Positions 33,710-42,885 of a stretch of DNA of 64,000 nucleotides are shown in pieces; positions within the stretch are counted from its first letter, which is position 1, and each line of letters starts with the position of its first letter. The DNA comes from GCA-2733415 sp049614485 (lineage in GTDB: Bacteria; Bacteroidota; Bacteroidia; Flavobacteriales; Flavobacteriaceae): the NCBI GenBank assembly GCA_049614485.1, contig JBMZDR010000007.1, positions 1-64,000 on the forward strand, written 5' to 3'. A model generated the notes under the pieces. The model did not search any database. It was not told where the DNA came from and saw nothing but the letters and a program-made list of their open reading frames with translations. A program made the translations under genes and the position numbers.

Positions 33710-36700
33710 TTACACCTCTATGATTTTAATTTCTTCGCCTAAATAAACAAGTAACTTTTTATTTATGTCATAATTCATATCCAAAAGTGCATCAGCATAT
33801 TTGTTTACTTGTAGTTCATGTTTACTATCATAAGCTCCGGTTTTATAATCAATAATTGACACTTTGTTCTCATTAATTACAATTCTATCTGGTATTAACA
33901 TTCTTCCGTCTTTTTTTAAAATAGGACGCTCATTATACACTTGCAAACCTTCTTTGAAGTAATTGGCTAATTCTGAGTTATTAATCAAGTTAACCACACT
34001 AGCTTTTAAATTTTCTGCTTGATCTGTATTAATCACTCCTTCAAAAATCAATTCTTGAAAAGCAATATCAACATCGGTTGCATGCGTAATTTTTGAAAGA
34101 ACCAGATGTATTAAGTTTCCTTTTTCAATTGCTTCTTTTTGTTCAGTATCCCACAAAAAACCAGATTTTGTTAATACTGATAAACTATGATCAACTCTAG
34201 ATGAAGATAAGAACCTCAGCTCTTCTGGGCTATTAATCTCTGTTTCACGCGAGTTTTTAATTGCTACTCCAAACTCATAATTATCTTCTCCATCTTGCCA
34301 TAAACCTATACTTTTTAAATACCCTATAAAAAACCCAGAGAAAAAATTATTGTTTTCTACCCCGTCTTTATTTACGTTCTTTTTAGAAATGATATATAAC
34401 TGTTCTTTCGGTCTGGTTAAAGCAACATACAACAAGTTAATATTGTCAAGTTCAAGTTGCGCTCGTCTATCATTCCAAAGTGCAGACCCGACAGACCCAT
34501 AGTTTTCAACATCTTTATTGAAATACAAAAAAGCCTCCGAAAACCCATTAAAATCATTTTTATTAATAGGATACCAAACTCTAGAATCTTGCTCTCTATA
34601 AATATCTAATTCTGCAAATGGCACTATAACGATAGGAAACTCTAATCCTTTTGACTTATGTATTGTCATTAACGTTACCGCATCATCACCATCTGGTGCT
34701 ACAATACTTAATTTTTCTTTTTTTAACTCCCAATATTCTAAAAACCCTTGAACTCCCGTACTCTTCTTCTGACTGAATGATTGTACTTCATCTAAAAAAT
34801 ATTGCACATAGGCATTTGAACCGTTCACTAAATTAAATGCCCTAATCACCTGCTCTACCAACTCATAAAACGGCAAGGTTTGAACCGTGTCATAATCAAA
34901 TTGCACCTGATAAAGCAAAGCCATTTTATTGAAAAAATCTTTTGTAGACACAGCAATAAAACTTGTGTAAAATTCATGCTCACTTTCTGTAATTGCAAAC
35001 TTTTTATACAAAAACCTTAAAACATCAATCTTAACAGTTTTGTTTTGCGGATACAATAAGAAATATAAAAATGATATAATGAACCTGACTTCTGACGATT
35101 TATTTAACAATAGAGTTTCAGAAGATATAATGTTGATATTCTTTTCTGTTAAAAAATCTGCTATTGCAATTCCGTCTTTCTTTTTCCGGGTAACAATGCA
35201 AATATCTGCCTTACAAAAACCTTGACTTAGAACATTTTCAATAACCTCTAAAACCTGTTCTTGATAAATTAAACTCGCTTCCTCTTCTATTACATTATCA
35301 ACAAAAGATAATTTTACAAAGCCTCCTTTTTTGGAATTCTGTTCTTGCTTGTTTCCAACAGCATAAAGATCTTGATGCGTGTTGTTTTGAAAGCGTTTTG
35401 ACAAAAAACTAAAGAAATTGTTATTAAAATCTACAACCTCACTATAACTTCTATAATTAGTCTCTAAATTTGCTATTTTATTCTTTACATAAAAAGGGTT
35501 CTCACCTTCATATAAATCAATAAATTGCTCAGGTTTTCCACCACGCCAACGGTAAATAGCTTGTTTGGCATCTCCAACTATCAGCAACGAGTTCTGTTCA
35601 TTCTGTTTCGGCTCTGTAACCAGTGCATTTTCTGTTAATGGAATTAAGTTATTCCATTGCATTTCTGATGTATCTTGAAACTCATCAATAAAATAATTCT
35701 GATAACGCTCTCCAATACGTTCATATATAAATGGTGCAGGTTGATCTTTTATTTCATTTGCGATAATTTGATTGAACTCAGAAATTAATAAGATGTTTTG
35801 AGCTTCTTTTATTTTTTGAATCTCTTGATGCACCACGTTTAACACCGAAAGCGGAACAATGTTTTTCTTGAAATTGTTTAAAAAAGAAATTTCAAAAATT
35901 AATTTTCGTGTCTGCTCAAAATCTAAAGCAATAGCTGGCTGACATTCATCTATAAGCGCTGCAATTGCAGCTTCAACTCTTTTGGGATAAATAACACCTC
36001 CATCAACCAGTTTAGCTTGCCAAACTGCGCCGTATTTTACATTAAAATCTTGTTTTTCTAGTTTTGAAAAATATCCAAACACCGATTTCAAATCACTTTC
36101 ACTAATCCCTTTAGCCTTAAAATCACTCAATCTGTTTTTAGCTATTTCTACTACGCTACTTTCAGCTATTTTTAATTTCTCAACCAGTATTTTCTTTAAC
36201 GCTTCAAAATCCTCTAATGTTTTGTTTTTCAACAATACTAGATGTTGTGCTTCGTTTTCATTTAGCAGTAATTTTGACACCTTATAAAGGTCTAAAGAAA
36301 TATCCCAACTTTTATCGTCATCCGCTTTTTGGGTAGCAAAATCTATGAGTAATTTAGTTAAATTATCATCTTCACCTACTTTAGCCAAAACATTACCTAT
36401 AGCCTCTTGCAACACCTCTTCAGTATCTAAGGCTACTTCAAAGTTCTGTGGCAATTTTAAATCATATGCAAATGTTCTAATCAACCTATGCGTAAACGTA
36501 TCTATTGTTACCACATCAAAAGCAGCATAATTATTCAAAATTGCCTCTTGGATTCTGATAGCTTTCTTATGTAATTCATTTTGAGGCATTTGTAGCTCCT
36601 CAGCTATTATAAGAAACATTTGTTGTGCATCTTTAACAGCATCAGGTACCTCATTTAATAGTATTTGTGAAGATGCAAACGCTTTTAAGTTGTCAAGTAT

Positions 36701-36871
36701 TCGCCCTTTCATTTCTGCAACAGCTTTATTTGTAAAAGTTATTGCCAAGATGCGTTTGTATTTATTAATATCACCTGATGAAAACAATGTTTTTAAATAC
36801 GATTTTACCAACGTGAACGTTTTCCCTGACCCAGCAGATGCATTGTAAACAACAAAAGTATTTTCACTCAT
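33710..36871 (-). CDS. UvrD-family helicase-nuclease, AddA/RecB-like
   Basis: A 1053-residue superfamily 1 helicase. Walker A is YNASAGSGKTFTLVKSYL near the N-terminus, motif Ia ITFTNKAVAEMK, motif II FIDEFQDTSEMQW, motif III GDAKQAIYRWRGG, motif V TIHKSKGLEFPIV and motif VI LLYVALTRPKEQLY. A C-terminal nuclease region has IPDRIVINENKVSIIDYKTG, the PD-(D/E)XK core, making it AddA-like. It should act with the AddB-like protein encoded downstream (28100-30841), though kbl and ompA stand between the two genes on the same strand. Together they process double-strand ends for RecA. Confidence 0.93.
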   Translation of the reverse strand: MSENTFVVYNASAGSGKTFTLVKSYLKTLFSSGDINKYKRILAITFTNKAVAEMKGRILDNLKAFASSQILLNEVPDAVKDAQQMFLIIAEELQMPQNELHKKAIRIQEAILNNYAAFDVVTIDTFTHRLIRTFAYDLKLPQNFEVALDTEEVLQEAIGNVLAKVGEDDNLTKLLIDFATQKADDDKSWDISLDLYKVSKLLLNENEAQHLVLLKNKTLEDFEALKKILVEKLKIAESSVVEIAKNRLSDFKAKGISESDLKSVFGYFSKLEKQDFNVKYGAVWQAKLVDGGVIYPKRVEAAIAALIDECQPAIALDFEQTRKLIFEISFLNNFKKNIVPLSVLNVVHQEIQKIKEAQNILLISEFNQIIANEIKDQPAPFIYERIGERYQNYFIDEFQDTSEMQWNNLIPLTENALVTEPKQNEQNSLLIVGDAKQAIYRWRGGKPEQFIDLYEGENPFYVKNKIANLETNYRSYSEVVDFNNNFFSFLSKRFQNNTHQDLYAVGNKQEQNSKKGGFVKLSFVDNVIEEEASLIYQEQVLEVIENVLSQGFCKADICIVTRKKKDGIAIADFLTEKNINIISSETLLLNKSSEVRFIISFLYFLLYPQNKTVKIDVLRFLYKKFAITESEHEFYTSFIAVSTKDFFNKMALLYQVQFDYDTVQTLPFYELVEQVIRAFNLVNGSNAYVQYFLDEVQSFSQKKSTGVQGFLEYWELKKEKLSIVAPDGDDAVTLMTIHKSKGLEFPIVIVPFAELDIYREQDSRVWYPINKNDFNGFSEAFLYFNKDVENYGSVGSALWNDRRAQLELDNINLLYVALTRPKEQLYIISKKNVNKDGVENNNFFSGFFIGYLKSIGLWQDGEDNYEFGVAIKNSRETEINSPEELRFLSSSRVDHSLSVLTKSGFLWDTEQKEAIEKGNLIHLVLSKITHATDVDIAFQELIFEGVINTDQAENLKASVVNLINNSELANYFKEGLQVYNERPILKKDGRMLIPDRIVINENKVSIIDYKTGAYDSKHELQVNKYADALLDMNYDINKKLLVYLGEEIKIIEV

Positions 36872-36963
36872 TTACTTTATATTTTTGACCACACAATATA
36901 CAAACTATATAGCGCAATAAAGATTAATTATTTCATTTGATATTATCTTCTTATTTGTTTTTG

Positions 36964-36971
36964 TAAATTTG
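36964..36971 (+). promoter_or_regulatory. Candidate -7 box upstream of superoxide dismutase
   Basis: TAAATTTG fits TAnnTTTG and lies 38 bp before the sod ATG. The nearest suitable TTG is 24 bases upstream, slightly more than usual. Confidence 0.55.
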
Positions 36972-37009
36972 GATTGAATTAAAAAATTAATCTTTTAAAA
37001 TATACAATT

Positions 37010-37618
37010 ATGGCTTTTGAATTACCACAATTATCATACGCATACGATGCATTAGAACCACATATTGACGCTAGAACAATGGAAATTCACCATTCAAAGC
37101 ATCATAACGGATACACAACTAAATTAAATGCAGCAGTAGCTGGAACTGATTTAGACGGAAAATCTATTAAAGACATCTTAACTAACTTAGACATGTCTAA
37201 CAGTGCTGTACGTAATAACGGAGGTGGATTTTACAACCACTCATTATTCTGGACAGTTATGAACCCTGAAGACAAAGGGTATTTATCTGGAGACTTAAAA
37301 GATGCCATTGAAGCTGAATTTGGATCAAAAGAAGCATTTATTGACGCTTTTTCTAAAGCTGCAGCTACACAATTTGGATCTGGATGGGCATGGTTATGTG
37401 TACATAAAGGAGGGAAAGTAAGCGTATGCTCTACACCTAACCAAGATAACCCTTTAATGCCTGGTGTAACTTGCGGAGGAACCCCTATTTTAGGTTTAGA
37501 TGTTTGGGAACATGCTTACTACTTAAACTACCAAAACAGAAGACCTGATTATATTAACGCCTTCTTTAACGTTGTTAACTGGAACGAAGTTGAAAGACGT
37601 TATGCTGAAGGTAAATAG
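37010..37618 (+). CDS. Superoxide dismutase, Fe/Mn family
   Basis: A 202-residue superoxide dismutase. Metal ligands are in MEIHHSKHHNGY (His near 27), NHSLFW, and DVWEHAYYLNY (Asp and His). Two features resemble the manganese branch: the glycine-rich RNNGGGFYNHSLFW, where iron enzymes often have a Gln, and TPNQDNPL, which supplies the outer-sphere Gln from the C-terminal half. I therefore lean to Mn or cambialistic use, but sequence alone is not decisive. No signal peptide, so cytosolic. It has its own promoter and terminator and is monocistronic. Confidence 0.95.
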   Translation: MAFELPQLSYAYDALEPHIDARTMEIHHSKHHNGYTTKLNAAVAGTDLDGKSIKDILTNLDMSNSAVRNNGGGFYNHSLFWTVMNPEDKGYLSGDLKDAIEAEFGSKEAFIDAFSKAAATQFGSGWAWLCVHKGGKVSVCSTPNQDNPLMPGVTCGGTPILGLDVWEHAYYLNYQNRRPDYINAFFNVVNWNEVERRYAEGK

Positions 37619-37633
37619 TTTATTTAACAACAC

Positions 37634-37667
37634 AAAAGGGGGTAAACTTTAGTTTACCCCCTTTTTT
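37634..37667 (+). terminator. Terminator of superoxide dismutase
   Basis: A perfect stem, AAAAGGGGGTAAACT with its complement and a two-base loop, is followed by a T-run, 16 bp after the sod stop. Confidence 0.9.
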
Positions 37668-37695
37668 TATCTATACTACAAAAACTTATTACAAT

Positions 37696-37834
37696 AAAAA
37701 AGACAAGAATTAACTTGCCTTTTTTGCCCCAAATCTACCATGAACTTAACCTACTTATGTTATGGTATATACAATATATAAACATTACTTAACTATTAAC
37801 AATAATTTGGACAAACAGCTATAATAATTGTTAA
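37696..37834. repeat. 139-bp direct repeat, copy 1
   Basis: This copy matches 37885-38023 at all but about four of 139 positions. It opens with a terminator-like hairpin (AAAAAAGACAAG, loop, CTTGCCTTTTTT) and continues through an AT-rich stretch to CTTAACTATTAACAATAA and TTGTTAA. It lies in the 425-bp gap between sod and purF. No convincing gene is present; the longest frame in this copy is about 20 codons. Confidence 0.9.
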
Positions 37835-37884
37835 ACGGCGTTTTGCGTCACTTTCAATAATTATTTATTTGAGTTTACTCCAAA

Positions 37885-38023
37885 AAAAAAGACAAGAATT
37901 AACTTGCCTTTTTTGCCCCAAATTTACCATGAACTTAACCTACTTATGTTATGGTATATACAATATATAAACATTACTTAACTATTAACAATAATTTAGA
38001 CAAACAGCTAAAATACTTGTTAA
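37885..38023. repeat. 139-bp direct repeat, copy 2
   Basis: Second copy, exactly 189 bp downstream of the first, with a 50-bp unique spacer between (37835-37884). Its hairpin can end the minus-strand purF transcript, whose stop is at 38044. Near-identity of two copies in an intergenic region implies a recent duplication or selection for the element. Confidence 0.9.
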
Positions 38024-38043
38024 TTGGTTATATTTCATATGTT

Positions 38044-39939
38044 TTAATAGGCTCTTTCCTTATTTCCTTCATAGAAGTTAATAAACGCCCTATTCACAAC
38101 CCTATGACCTCCAGGGGTAGGATAATCACCCGTAAAATACCAGTCTCCTAAGTTATCAGGACATGCTTTGTGTAAATTATCTACCGATTGGTAAATAATA
38201 TCAACTTCAGCCCCTAAGCCTTCAGCACTTAATAATTCTGCTATTTTTTTAGAAATTTCTTCATCTGTATAAATACCATACAGTTCTTTTACAAAATTCT
38301 TGACATCAGTATCATTTAAGCCAACTTGTGCTTTACATTTATGATACACTTCTTCAACCAAATGATACTTATTATCATCTTTCAACAAGGCTAACATTGC
38401 TCTAAAAGCAACTAAGCCTTCTAAATTCGCCATGTCAATTCCATAACAATCTGGATAACGAATTTGTGGCGCTGAGGACACAACAATAATTTTTTTCGGA
38501 TTTAAACGATCCATCATTGTCAGAATACTTTTCTGTAAGGTTGTACCTCTAACAATACTATCATCAATAATAACTAAGTTGTCGGTTGGTTTTACAGAAC
38601 CATACGTAATATCATACACATGCGCTACAAGATCATCCCTACTATCATCATCTGTAATAAAGGTTCTTAGTTTTGCATCTTTGATAGCTATTTTTTCTGT
38701 ACGTAATCGTTTAGCTAAAATCTCTTTTATTTTCTCAGGAGTTTGATTTTCTTTTTTGTTTAGCAACAACTCTTTTTGTTCATTTAGGCGAAGTTCACCT
38801 TCCTTAATCATTCCGTAATAAGACACTTCTGCCGTATTAGGTATAAAAGAAAACACTGAGTTTTCTATATCATCTCCTATAGATTTCATTATCTGAGGAA
38901 ATAATAATCGCCCTAATTTTTTACGTTCTTTATAGATTTCTTGGTCGCTTCCTCTTGAAAAATAAATACGCTCAAAAGAACATGATTTTTTTTCTAAAGG
39001 CTCAATAATTTTCTTGACAGACACATTCCCGTTCTTTTTAACAATAATTGCTTTTCCAGGGTCTAACTCAACAACATCATCAAAACCAACATTAAAAACA
39101 GTTTGTATTACAGGTCTTTCTGAAGCCACAACTACAATTTCATCATCTTGATAATAATATGCTGGGCGAATTCCAGCAGGATCACGCAACACAAAGGCAT
39201 CACCATGACCAATTAATCCAGCCATTGCATATCCTCCGTCCCACTTTTTAGACGATTCTTCCAATATAGCAGCTACATCTAATTTTTCAGCAATTACAGG
39301 TGATGCTTCTACTTTAGAGTACCCTTCTTTTTTTAAATCATTATACAATGTATCTACCTGATCATCTAAAAAATGTCCTATTTTTTCCATGATTGTTACG
39401 GTATCTGCTTCTGCTTTAGGATGTTGGCCTAAATCAACCAAATCTTGAAACAACTGCCCTACATTTGTCATGTTAAAATTACCCGCAACAATTAAATTTC
39501 TATGCATCCAATTGTTTTGTCTTAAAAAAGGATGAACACTTTCAACACTATTTTTTCCAAATGTTCCATAACGCACGTGTCCTAAAAGTAATTCTCCAAT
39601 ATATGGCACTTCTTCCTTTAAGCGTTTAACATCATTACCTAATGTTGCGTCATTTTGTAATGCACCATTAATTCTATCATTTATCTGAGCAAAAACATCC
39701 TGTATAGGCAATTGTTTGTTTGAACGCACACGACTAATATAGCGTTGCCCAGGTTCCATATCTAATTTAATACTTGCAAAACCAGCACCATCTTGACCTC
39801 TGTTGTGCTGTTTTTCCATCATTAAATACATTTTATTTACTCCGTAAAATGCAGTACCGTATTTCTCTTTATAATACTCTAAAGGTTTTAAAAGTCTTAT
39901 TAATGCTATACCACATTCGTGTTTTAAAGCGTCACTCAT
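38044..39939 (-). CDS. purF: Amidophosphoribosyltransferase, long Bacteroidota form
   Basis: A 631-residue protein with an N-terminal class II glutamine amidotransferase domain and a phosphoribosyltransferase domain. The catalytic Cys follows a short leader in KHECGIALI (residue 9), which must be trimmed or is internal. NRGQDGAGFASI, LLGHVRYGTFG and VAGNFNMTN are glutaminase motifs, and LVIIDDSIVRGTTLQKSI is the PRPP loop. Typical PurF proteins are about 470-510 residues; the extra length is in insertions near residues 90-115 and 385-415 and a C-terminal tail of about 100 residues. It starts purine synthesis. purN lies about 2.2 kb upstream on the same strand. Confidence 0.88.
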   Translation of the reverse strand: MSDALKHECGIALIRLLKPLEYYKEKYGTAFYGVNKMYLMMEKQHNRGQDGAGFASIKLDMEPGQRYISRVRSNKQLPIQDVFAQINDRINGALQNDATLGNDVKRLKEEVPYIGELLLGHVRYGTFGKNSVESVHPFLRQNNWMHRNLIVAGNFNMTNVGQLFQDLVDLGQHPKAEADTVTIMEKIGHFLDDQVDTLYNDLKKEGYSKVEASPVIAEKLDVAAILEESSKKWDGGYAMAGLIGHGDAFVLRDPAGIRPAYYYQDDEIVVVASERPVIQTVFNVGFDDVVELDPGKAIIVKKNGNVSVKKIIEPLEKKSCSFERIYFSRGSDQEIYKERKKLGRLLFPQIMKSIGDDIENSVFSFIPNTAEVSYYGMIKEGELRLNEQKELLLNKKENQTPEKIKEILAKRLRTEKIAIKDAKLRTFITDDDSRDDLVAHVYDITYGSVKPTDNLVIIDDSIVRGTTLQKSILTMMDRLNPKKIIVVSSAPQIRYPDCYGIDMANLEGLVAFRAMLALLKDDNKYHLVEEVYHKCKAQVGLNDTDVKNFVKELYGIYTDEEISKKIAELLSAEGLGAEVDIIYQSVDNLHKACPDNLGDWYFTGDYPTPGGHRVVNRAFINFYEGNKERAY

Positions 39940-39993
39940 TTTTAGTTGTGTTGTATACTCAAAAAGAGTATGAGTTTAGTTGTTGTATTAAAA

Positions 39994-40017
39994 AACGCGC
40001 TGAAGTTTCAGCGCGTT
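39994..40017 (-). terminator. Terminator of the PfkB kinase gene
   Basis: An 11-bp perfect stem, AACGCGCTGAA with its complement and a two-base loop, is followed by T5 on the minus strand. It begins 4 bp after the kinase stop. Confidence 0.88.
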
Positions 40018-40020
40018 AGT

Positions 40021-40950
40021 TTAGTTTAATTCTATATCAAATTGTGTTAACTCTTTGAATTGTAATAAACGATTGGATACCTCGTTTTTAGACAAGTTTT
40101 CCATACGCTCTGTACCAAATTTCTCTACGCAAAACGAAGCTAAATTAGACCCATGTACAATTGCTTTTTTCATGTTTTCAAAAGAAATATCTCCCGTACT
40201 TGCTATGAACCCTGAAAATCCTCCCGCAAAAGTATCTCCTGCTCCAGTTGGATCAAAGACTTCTTCTAAAGGTAATGCTGGTGCAAAAAAGACATTATCG
40301 TTCTCAAAAATCAACGCACCGTGTTCTCCTTTTTTAATCACGACATATTTTGGGCCCATTTCTGAAATAACCCTAGCTGCTTTTACTAATGAATACTCAC
40401 CTGACAGCTGTCTGGCTTCTTCATCATTAATCGTAATCACATCAACTTTTGCTATGACTTGCTTTAATTCTGTTAAAGCACAATCCATCCAAAAGTTCAT
40501 GGTATCTAAAACCACTAATTTTGGCTTCTTAGCCATTTGCTCTATAACTCCTAGCTGCACTAATGGATGTAAATTACCTAACATCACCACATCTGCATCT
40601 TTATACTTTTCTGGAACAACAGGGTTAAAGTTCTCTAAAACATTTAATTGCGTATCCAAAGTATCACGAGAATTCATATCGTTATGATACTTACCAGACC
40701 AGAAAAATGTTTTCCCTCCTTTTACGGTTTCTAAACCATCTAAGTTGATGTTTTTAGACCTAAGCATATCAATATAATCTTGTGGAAAATCATCTCCTAT
40801 TACTGAAACAATAGCACTATCAACATTATTAAAATTTGCAGCAGAAAGCCCTATATAAGTGGCAGCCCCCCCTAAAATCTTATCAGTTTTCCCGAAAGGG
40901 GTTTCTATAGCGTCAAATGCAACTGTACCAACAATTAAAAGTTTATTCAT
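40021..40950 (-). CDS. PfkB family sugar/nucleoside kinase
   Basis: A 309-residue kinase of the ribokinase/PfkB family. LGGAATYIGLSAANF is the N-terminal substrate motif, and DPTGAGDTFAGGFSGF near residue 245 is the PfkB signature 2 with the catalytic Asp. I chose the ATG at 40950 (MNKLLIVGTVAF) because the first beta strand begins there; a longer frame adds ten basic residues. Placement among purF, purN and RNase HI suggests a nucleoside or ribose substrate, such as adenosine or inosine, but this is inferred from context only. Confidence 0.9.
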   Translation of the reverse strand: MNKLLIVGTVAFDAIETPFGKTDKILGGAATYIGLSAANFNNVDSAIVSVIGDDFPQDYIDMLRSKNINLDGLETVKGGKTFFWSGKYHNDMNSRDTLDTQLNVLENFNPVVPEKYKDADVVMLGNLHPLVQLGVIEQMAKKPKLVVLDTMNFWMDCALTELKQVIAKVDVITINDEEARQLSGEYSLVKAARVISEMGPKYVVIKKGEHGALIFENDNVFFAPALPLEEVFDPTGAGDTFAGGFSGFIASTGDISFENMKKAIVHGSNLASFCVEKFGTERMENLSKNEVSNRLLQFKELTQFDIELN

Positions 40951-41033
40951 TTTAAGTAATTTTTTTGCAAAATTACGCAAATTTTTCGCTTTATCAAACT
41001 GTAAAATTAAAACTTTACATCACAGACTATCAA

Positions 41034-41627
41034 CTACTTAAACTCATCTCTTAGTCTTTTAAACGAATACAATGGTGCTTTTGCTAAAGTTGCATTGATT
41101 ATTAAAGATGGAACTCTCCCTTTTGGCTCACCATACATTTGTTGTGTTACTTGAATTCCATTTACTGTTTTCTCTATCAACCAGTATCCAGAAAACTCTT
41201 CAATTCTAATAACACCTTCAATCTTTGGCAATCTATTTGGTAAGGAGGATATATCAATTCTTACAGATGAAGAATCTATTTTTGAAAGCGTTAATTTTGA
41301 AATATGGTCCCTATCCTTTACAGGCCAAGGAAAATTATTATACATATAAATAATAAACTCTTTATCTGAAACACGTTCAATTAGTCTACTTTCTGTTGTT
41401 TTATAATTCCAATGTTTCAACCCCTCAGCATCTGTGATTTTATCAATTACAGATTGTATAGACGCCTGAAAAACAGTAATAGCTTTAAACTCTTTTACAG
41501 AAGATTTCCTTGTTTTTCTTGTATAAACCCGTATACCATCCTCTTGTTCCTTCAACACCCATTGTTCTTGAGAAAAACTGAAGAGAAAGCAAATACTTAG
41601 TATTATGCTTAAAAAAAAAGGCTTCAT
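41034..41627 (-). CDS. START-domain lipid-binding-like protein, secreted
   Basis: A 197-residue protein with a signal peptide (MKPFFLSIILSICFLFSFSQ). The remainder resembles the START/polyketide-cyclase fold: GIRVYTRKT near the beginning, FPWPVKDRDHI in the middle and a C-terminal amphipathic helix (APLYSFKRLRDEF). The fold makes a hydrophobic pocket for lipids. It is probably periplasmic. No partner is visible; rnhA lies 27 bp upstream on the same strand. Confidence 0.82.
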   Translation of the reverse strand: MKPFFLSIILSICFLFSFSQEQWVLKEQEDGIRVYTRKTRKSSVKEFKAITVFQASIQSVIDKITDAEGLKHWNYKTTESRLIERVSDKEFIIYMYNNFPWPVKDRDHISKLTLSKIDSSSVRIDISSLPNRLPKIEGVIRIEEFSGYWLIEKTVNGIQVTQQMYGEPKGRVPSLIINATLAKAPLYSFKRLRDEFK

Positions 41628-41654
41628 CTTTATAAAATTACATTAATATAACTA

Positions 41655-42143
41655 TTAAGAATCAAATTGCATACCATTATTTAAATTTTCATAAACCACA
41701 TCAACTAACAGGTTTTGTTTTTTTGAAGCTTCAACAGCTAAAAAATCACAACGCTCGTTTTGCTTATGGTTATTATGGCCTTTTATCCACTGGAAAGCCA
41801 CGTTGTGTTTTCTATATATTTTTAAAAAACGTTTCCAAAGATCTGGGTTTTTCTTATCCTTAAATGCTTTTTTTTCCCAACCAAACACCCATTTTTTCTC
41901 AACTGAATCAACCACATATTTAGAGTCCGTAAACACCTTAACAACGGTATTCTCGTTTTTTAATTGCTCTAACGCAACAATAACAGCAAGTAACTCCATT
42001 CTATTATTAGTAGTTTTCACAAATCCTTGAGAATATTCTTTTACATAAGGTTTTCCTACCCACTCCATAACAATACCATAACCACCAGGCCCAGGGTTAC
42101 CACGTGAAGAACCATCAGTATAAATGTGTACTTGTGCCTGCAT
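41655..42143 (-). CDS. rnhA: Ribonuclease HI
   Basis: A 162-residue RNase H1. The catalytic acids are in IYTDGSSRGNPGPGG (Asp), NNRMELLAVI (Glu), FTDSKYVVDS (Asp) and ERCDFLA (Asp), and WKRFLKIY plus WIKGHNNHKQNE form the handle and His loop. It removes RNA from RNA:DNA hybrids in the cytosol. Its ATG overlaps the purN stop by one base (TAATG), so translation of the two is coupled. Confidence 0.96.
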   Translation of the reverse strand: MQAQVHIYTDGSSRGNPGPGGYGIVMEWVGKPYVKEYSQGFVKTTNNRMELLAVIVALEQLKNENTVVKVFTDSKYVVDSVEKKWVFGWEKKAFKDKKNPDLWKRFLKIYRKHNVAFQWIKGHNNHKQNERCDFLAVEASKKQNLLVDVVYENLNNGMQFDS

Positions 42144-42706
42144 TAATTTAAAAGTTGTTCAATTACTAACGGAAAATGTTTTTGCTCCAACACATGAATT
42201 TTAGCAGCAACATCTTCAAAGTTATCAGATGCAATTATTTGTGTACTCGCTTGAAAAATAATATTTCCTTCATCATAATGCTCATTAACATAGTGTATTG
42301 TAATACCTGACTCGTTCTCATTATTAGCAACCACAGCCTTATGTACGTTAGAACCATACATCCCTTTACCACCATACTTTGGCAACAATGCCGGATGTAC
42401 ATTGATTATTTTATTAGGAAAAGCGGCAATAATATTCTTTGGAAACTTTAAAAGAAATCCTGCTAATACAATTAAATCAGGTTTCAACTCAAGCATTAAA
42501 TCATAAATCATTGTTGTTTTAAGCAGTTCATCTTTATCAAAGCTACTATTAGTAACACCTAAAGCAGATGCTCTTGTCAAAACTTTGGCATCCTTCTTGT
42601 TACTCAAAACATGAATAACCTTGGCTAAACCATTATCTTGGAAGTGTTTAATAATATTTTCTGCGTTTGTTCCGGAACCTGATGCGAAAATTACAATACG
42701 TTTCAT
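42143..42706 (-). CDS. purN: Phosphoribosylglycinamide formyltransferase
   Basis: A 187-residue GAR transformylase using 10-formyl-tetrahydrofolate. RIVIFASGSGTNAENI binds the phosphate of GAR, INVHPALLPKYGGKGMYG carries the catalytic His after Asn, and HYDEGNIIFQ the catalytic Asp. It performs the third step of purine synthesis. It is the first gene of a purN-rnhA-START protein run on the minus strand, close to purF. Confidence 0.96.
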   Translation of the reverse strand: MKRIVIFASGSGTNAENIIKHFQDNGLAKVIHVLSNKKDAKVLTRASALGVTNSSFDKDELLKTTMIYDLMLELKPDLIVLAGFLLKFPKNIIAAFPNKIINVHPALLPKYGGKGMYGSNVHKAVVANNENESGITIHYVNEHYDEGNIIFQASTQIIASDNFEDVAAKIHVLEQKHFPLVIEQLLN

Positions 42707-42848
42707 ATCTTTGAGCTACATGTGTTATTCAACACAAAAAAAAGAATAAATATTTACAAATGAGGGATAAAACCTAGTAACTTCATATTAATTTAAAAAA
42801 ATAAGGTTACATTTTCTGTTGAAAAGATGATTTTAAAGTAAAGTTTTT

Positions 42849-42856
42849 TACTTTTG
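42849..42856 (+). promoter_or_regulatory. Candidate -7 box of the acpP-fabF-rnc operon
   Basis: TACTTTTG matches TAnnTTTG and lies 29 bp before the acpP ATG. A TTG at 42819-42821 is 27 bases upstream, farther than usual, so only the -7 box is well supported. Confidence 0.55.
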
Positions 42857-42885
42857 CCCTCAAACTAATTTAAAAATTAAAGATT

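Noticed and set aside
37696..38023. A possible CRISPR array, because of the direct repeats.
   Set aside because: Only two copies of 139 bp with one 50-bp spacer, no cas genes, and the repeats are far longer than CRISPR repeats.
37951..38151. A 66-codon frame running from the second intergenic repeat into the 3' end of purF.
   Set aside because: The equivalent frame in repeat copy 1 stops after about 20 codons, and the rest is antisense to purF, so it is not conserved coding sequence.
40055..40687. A 210-codon plus-strand frame across the PfkB kinase gene.
   Set aside because: It is a mirror frame of a well-supported kinase gene, with composition typical of reverse-strand translation.
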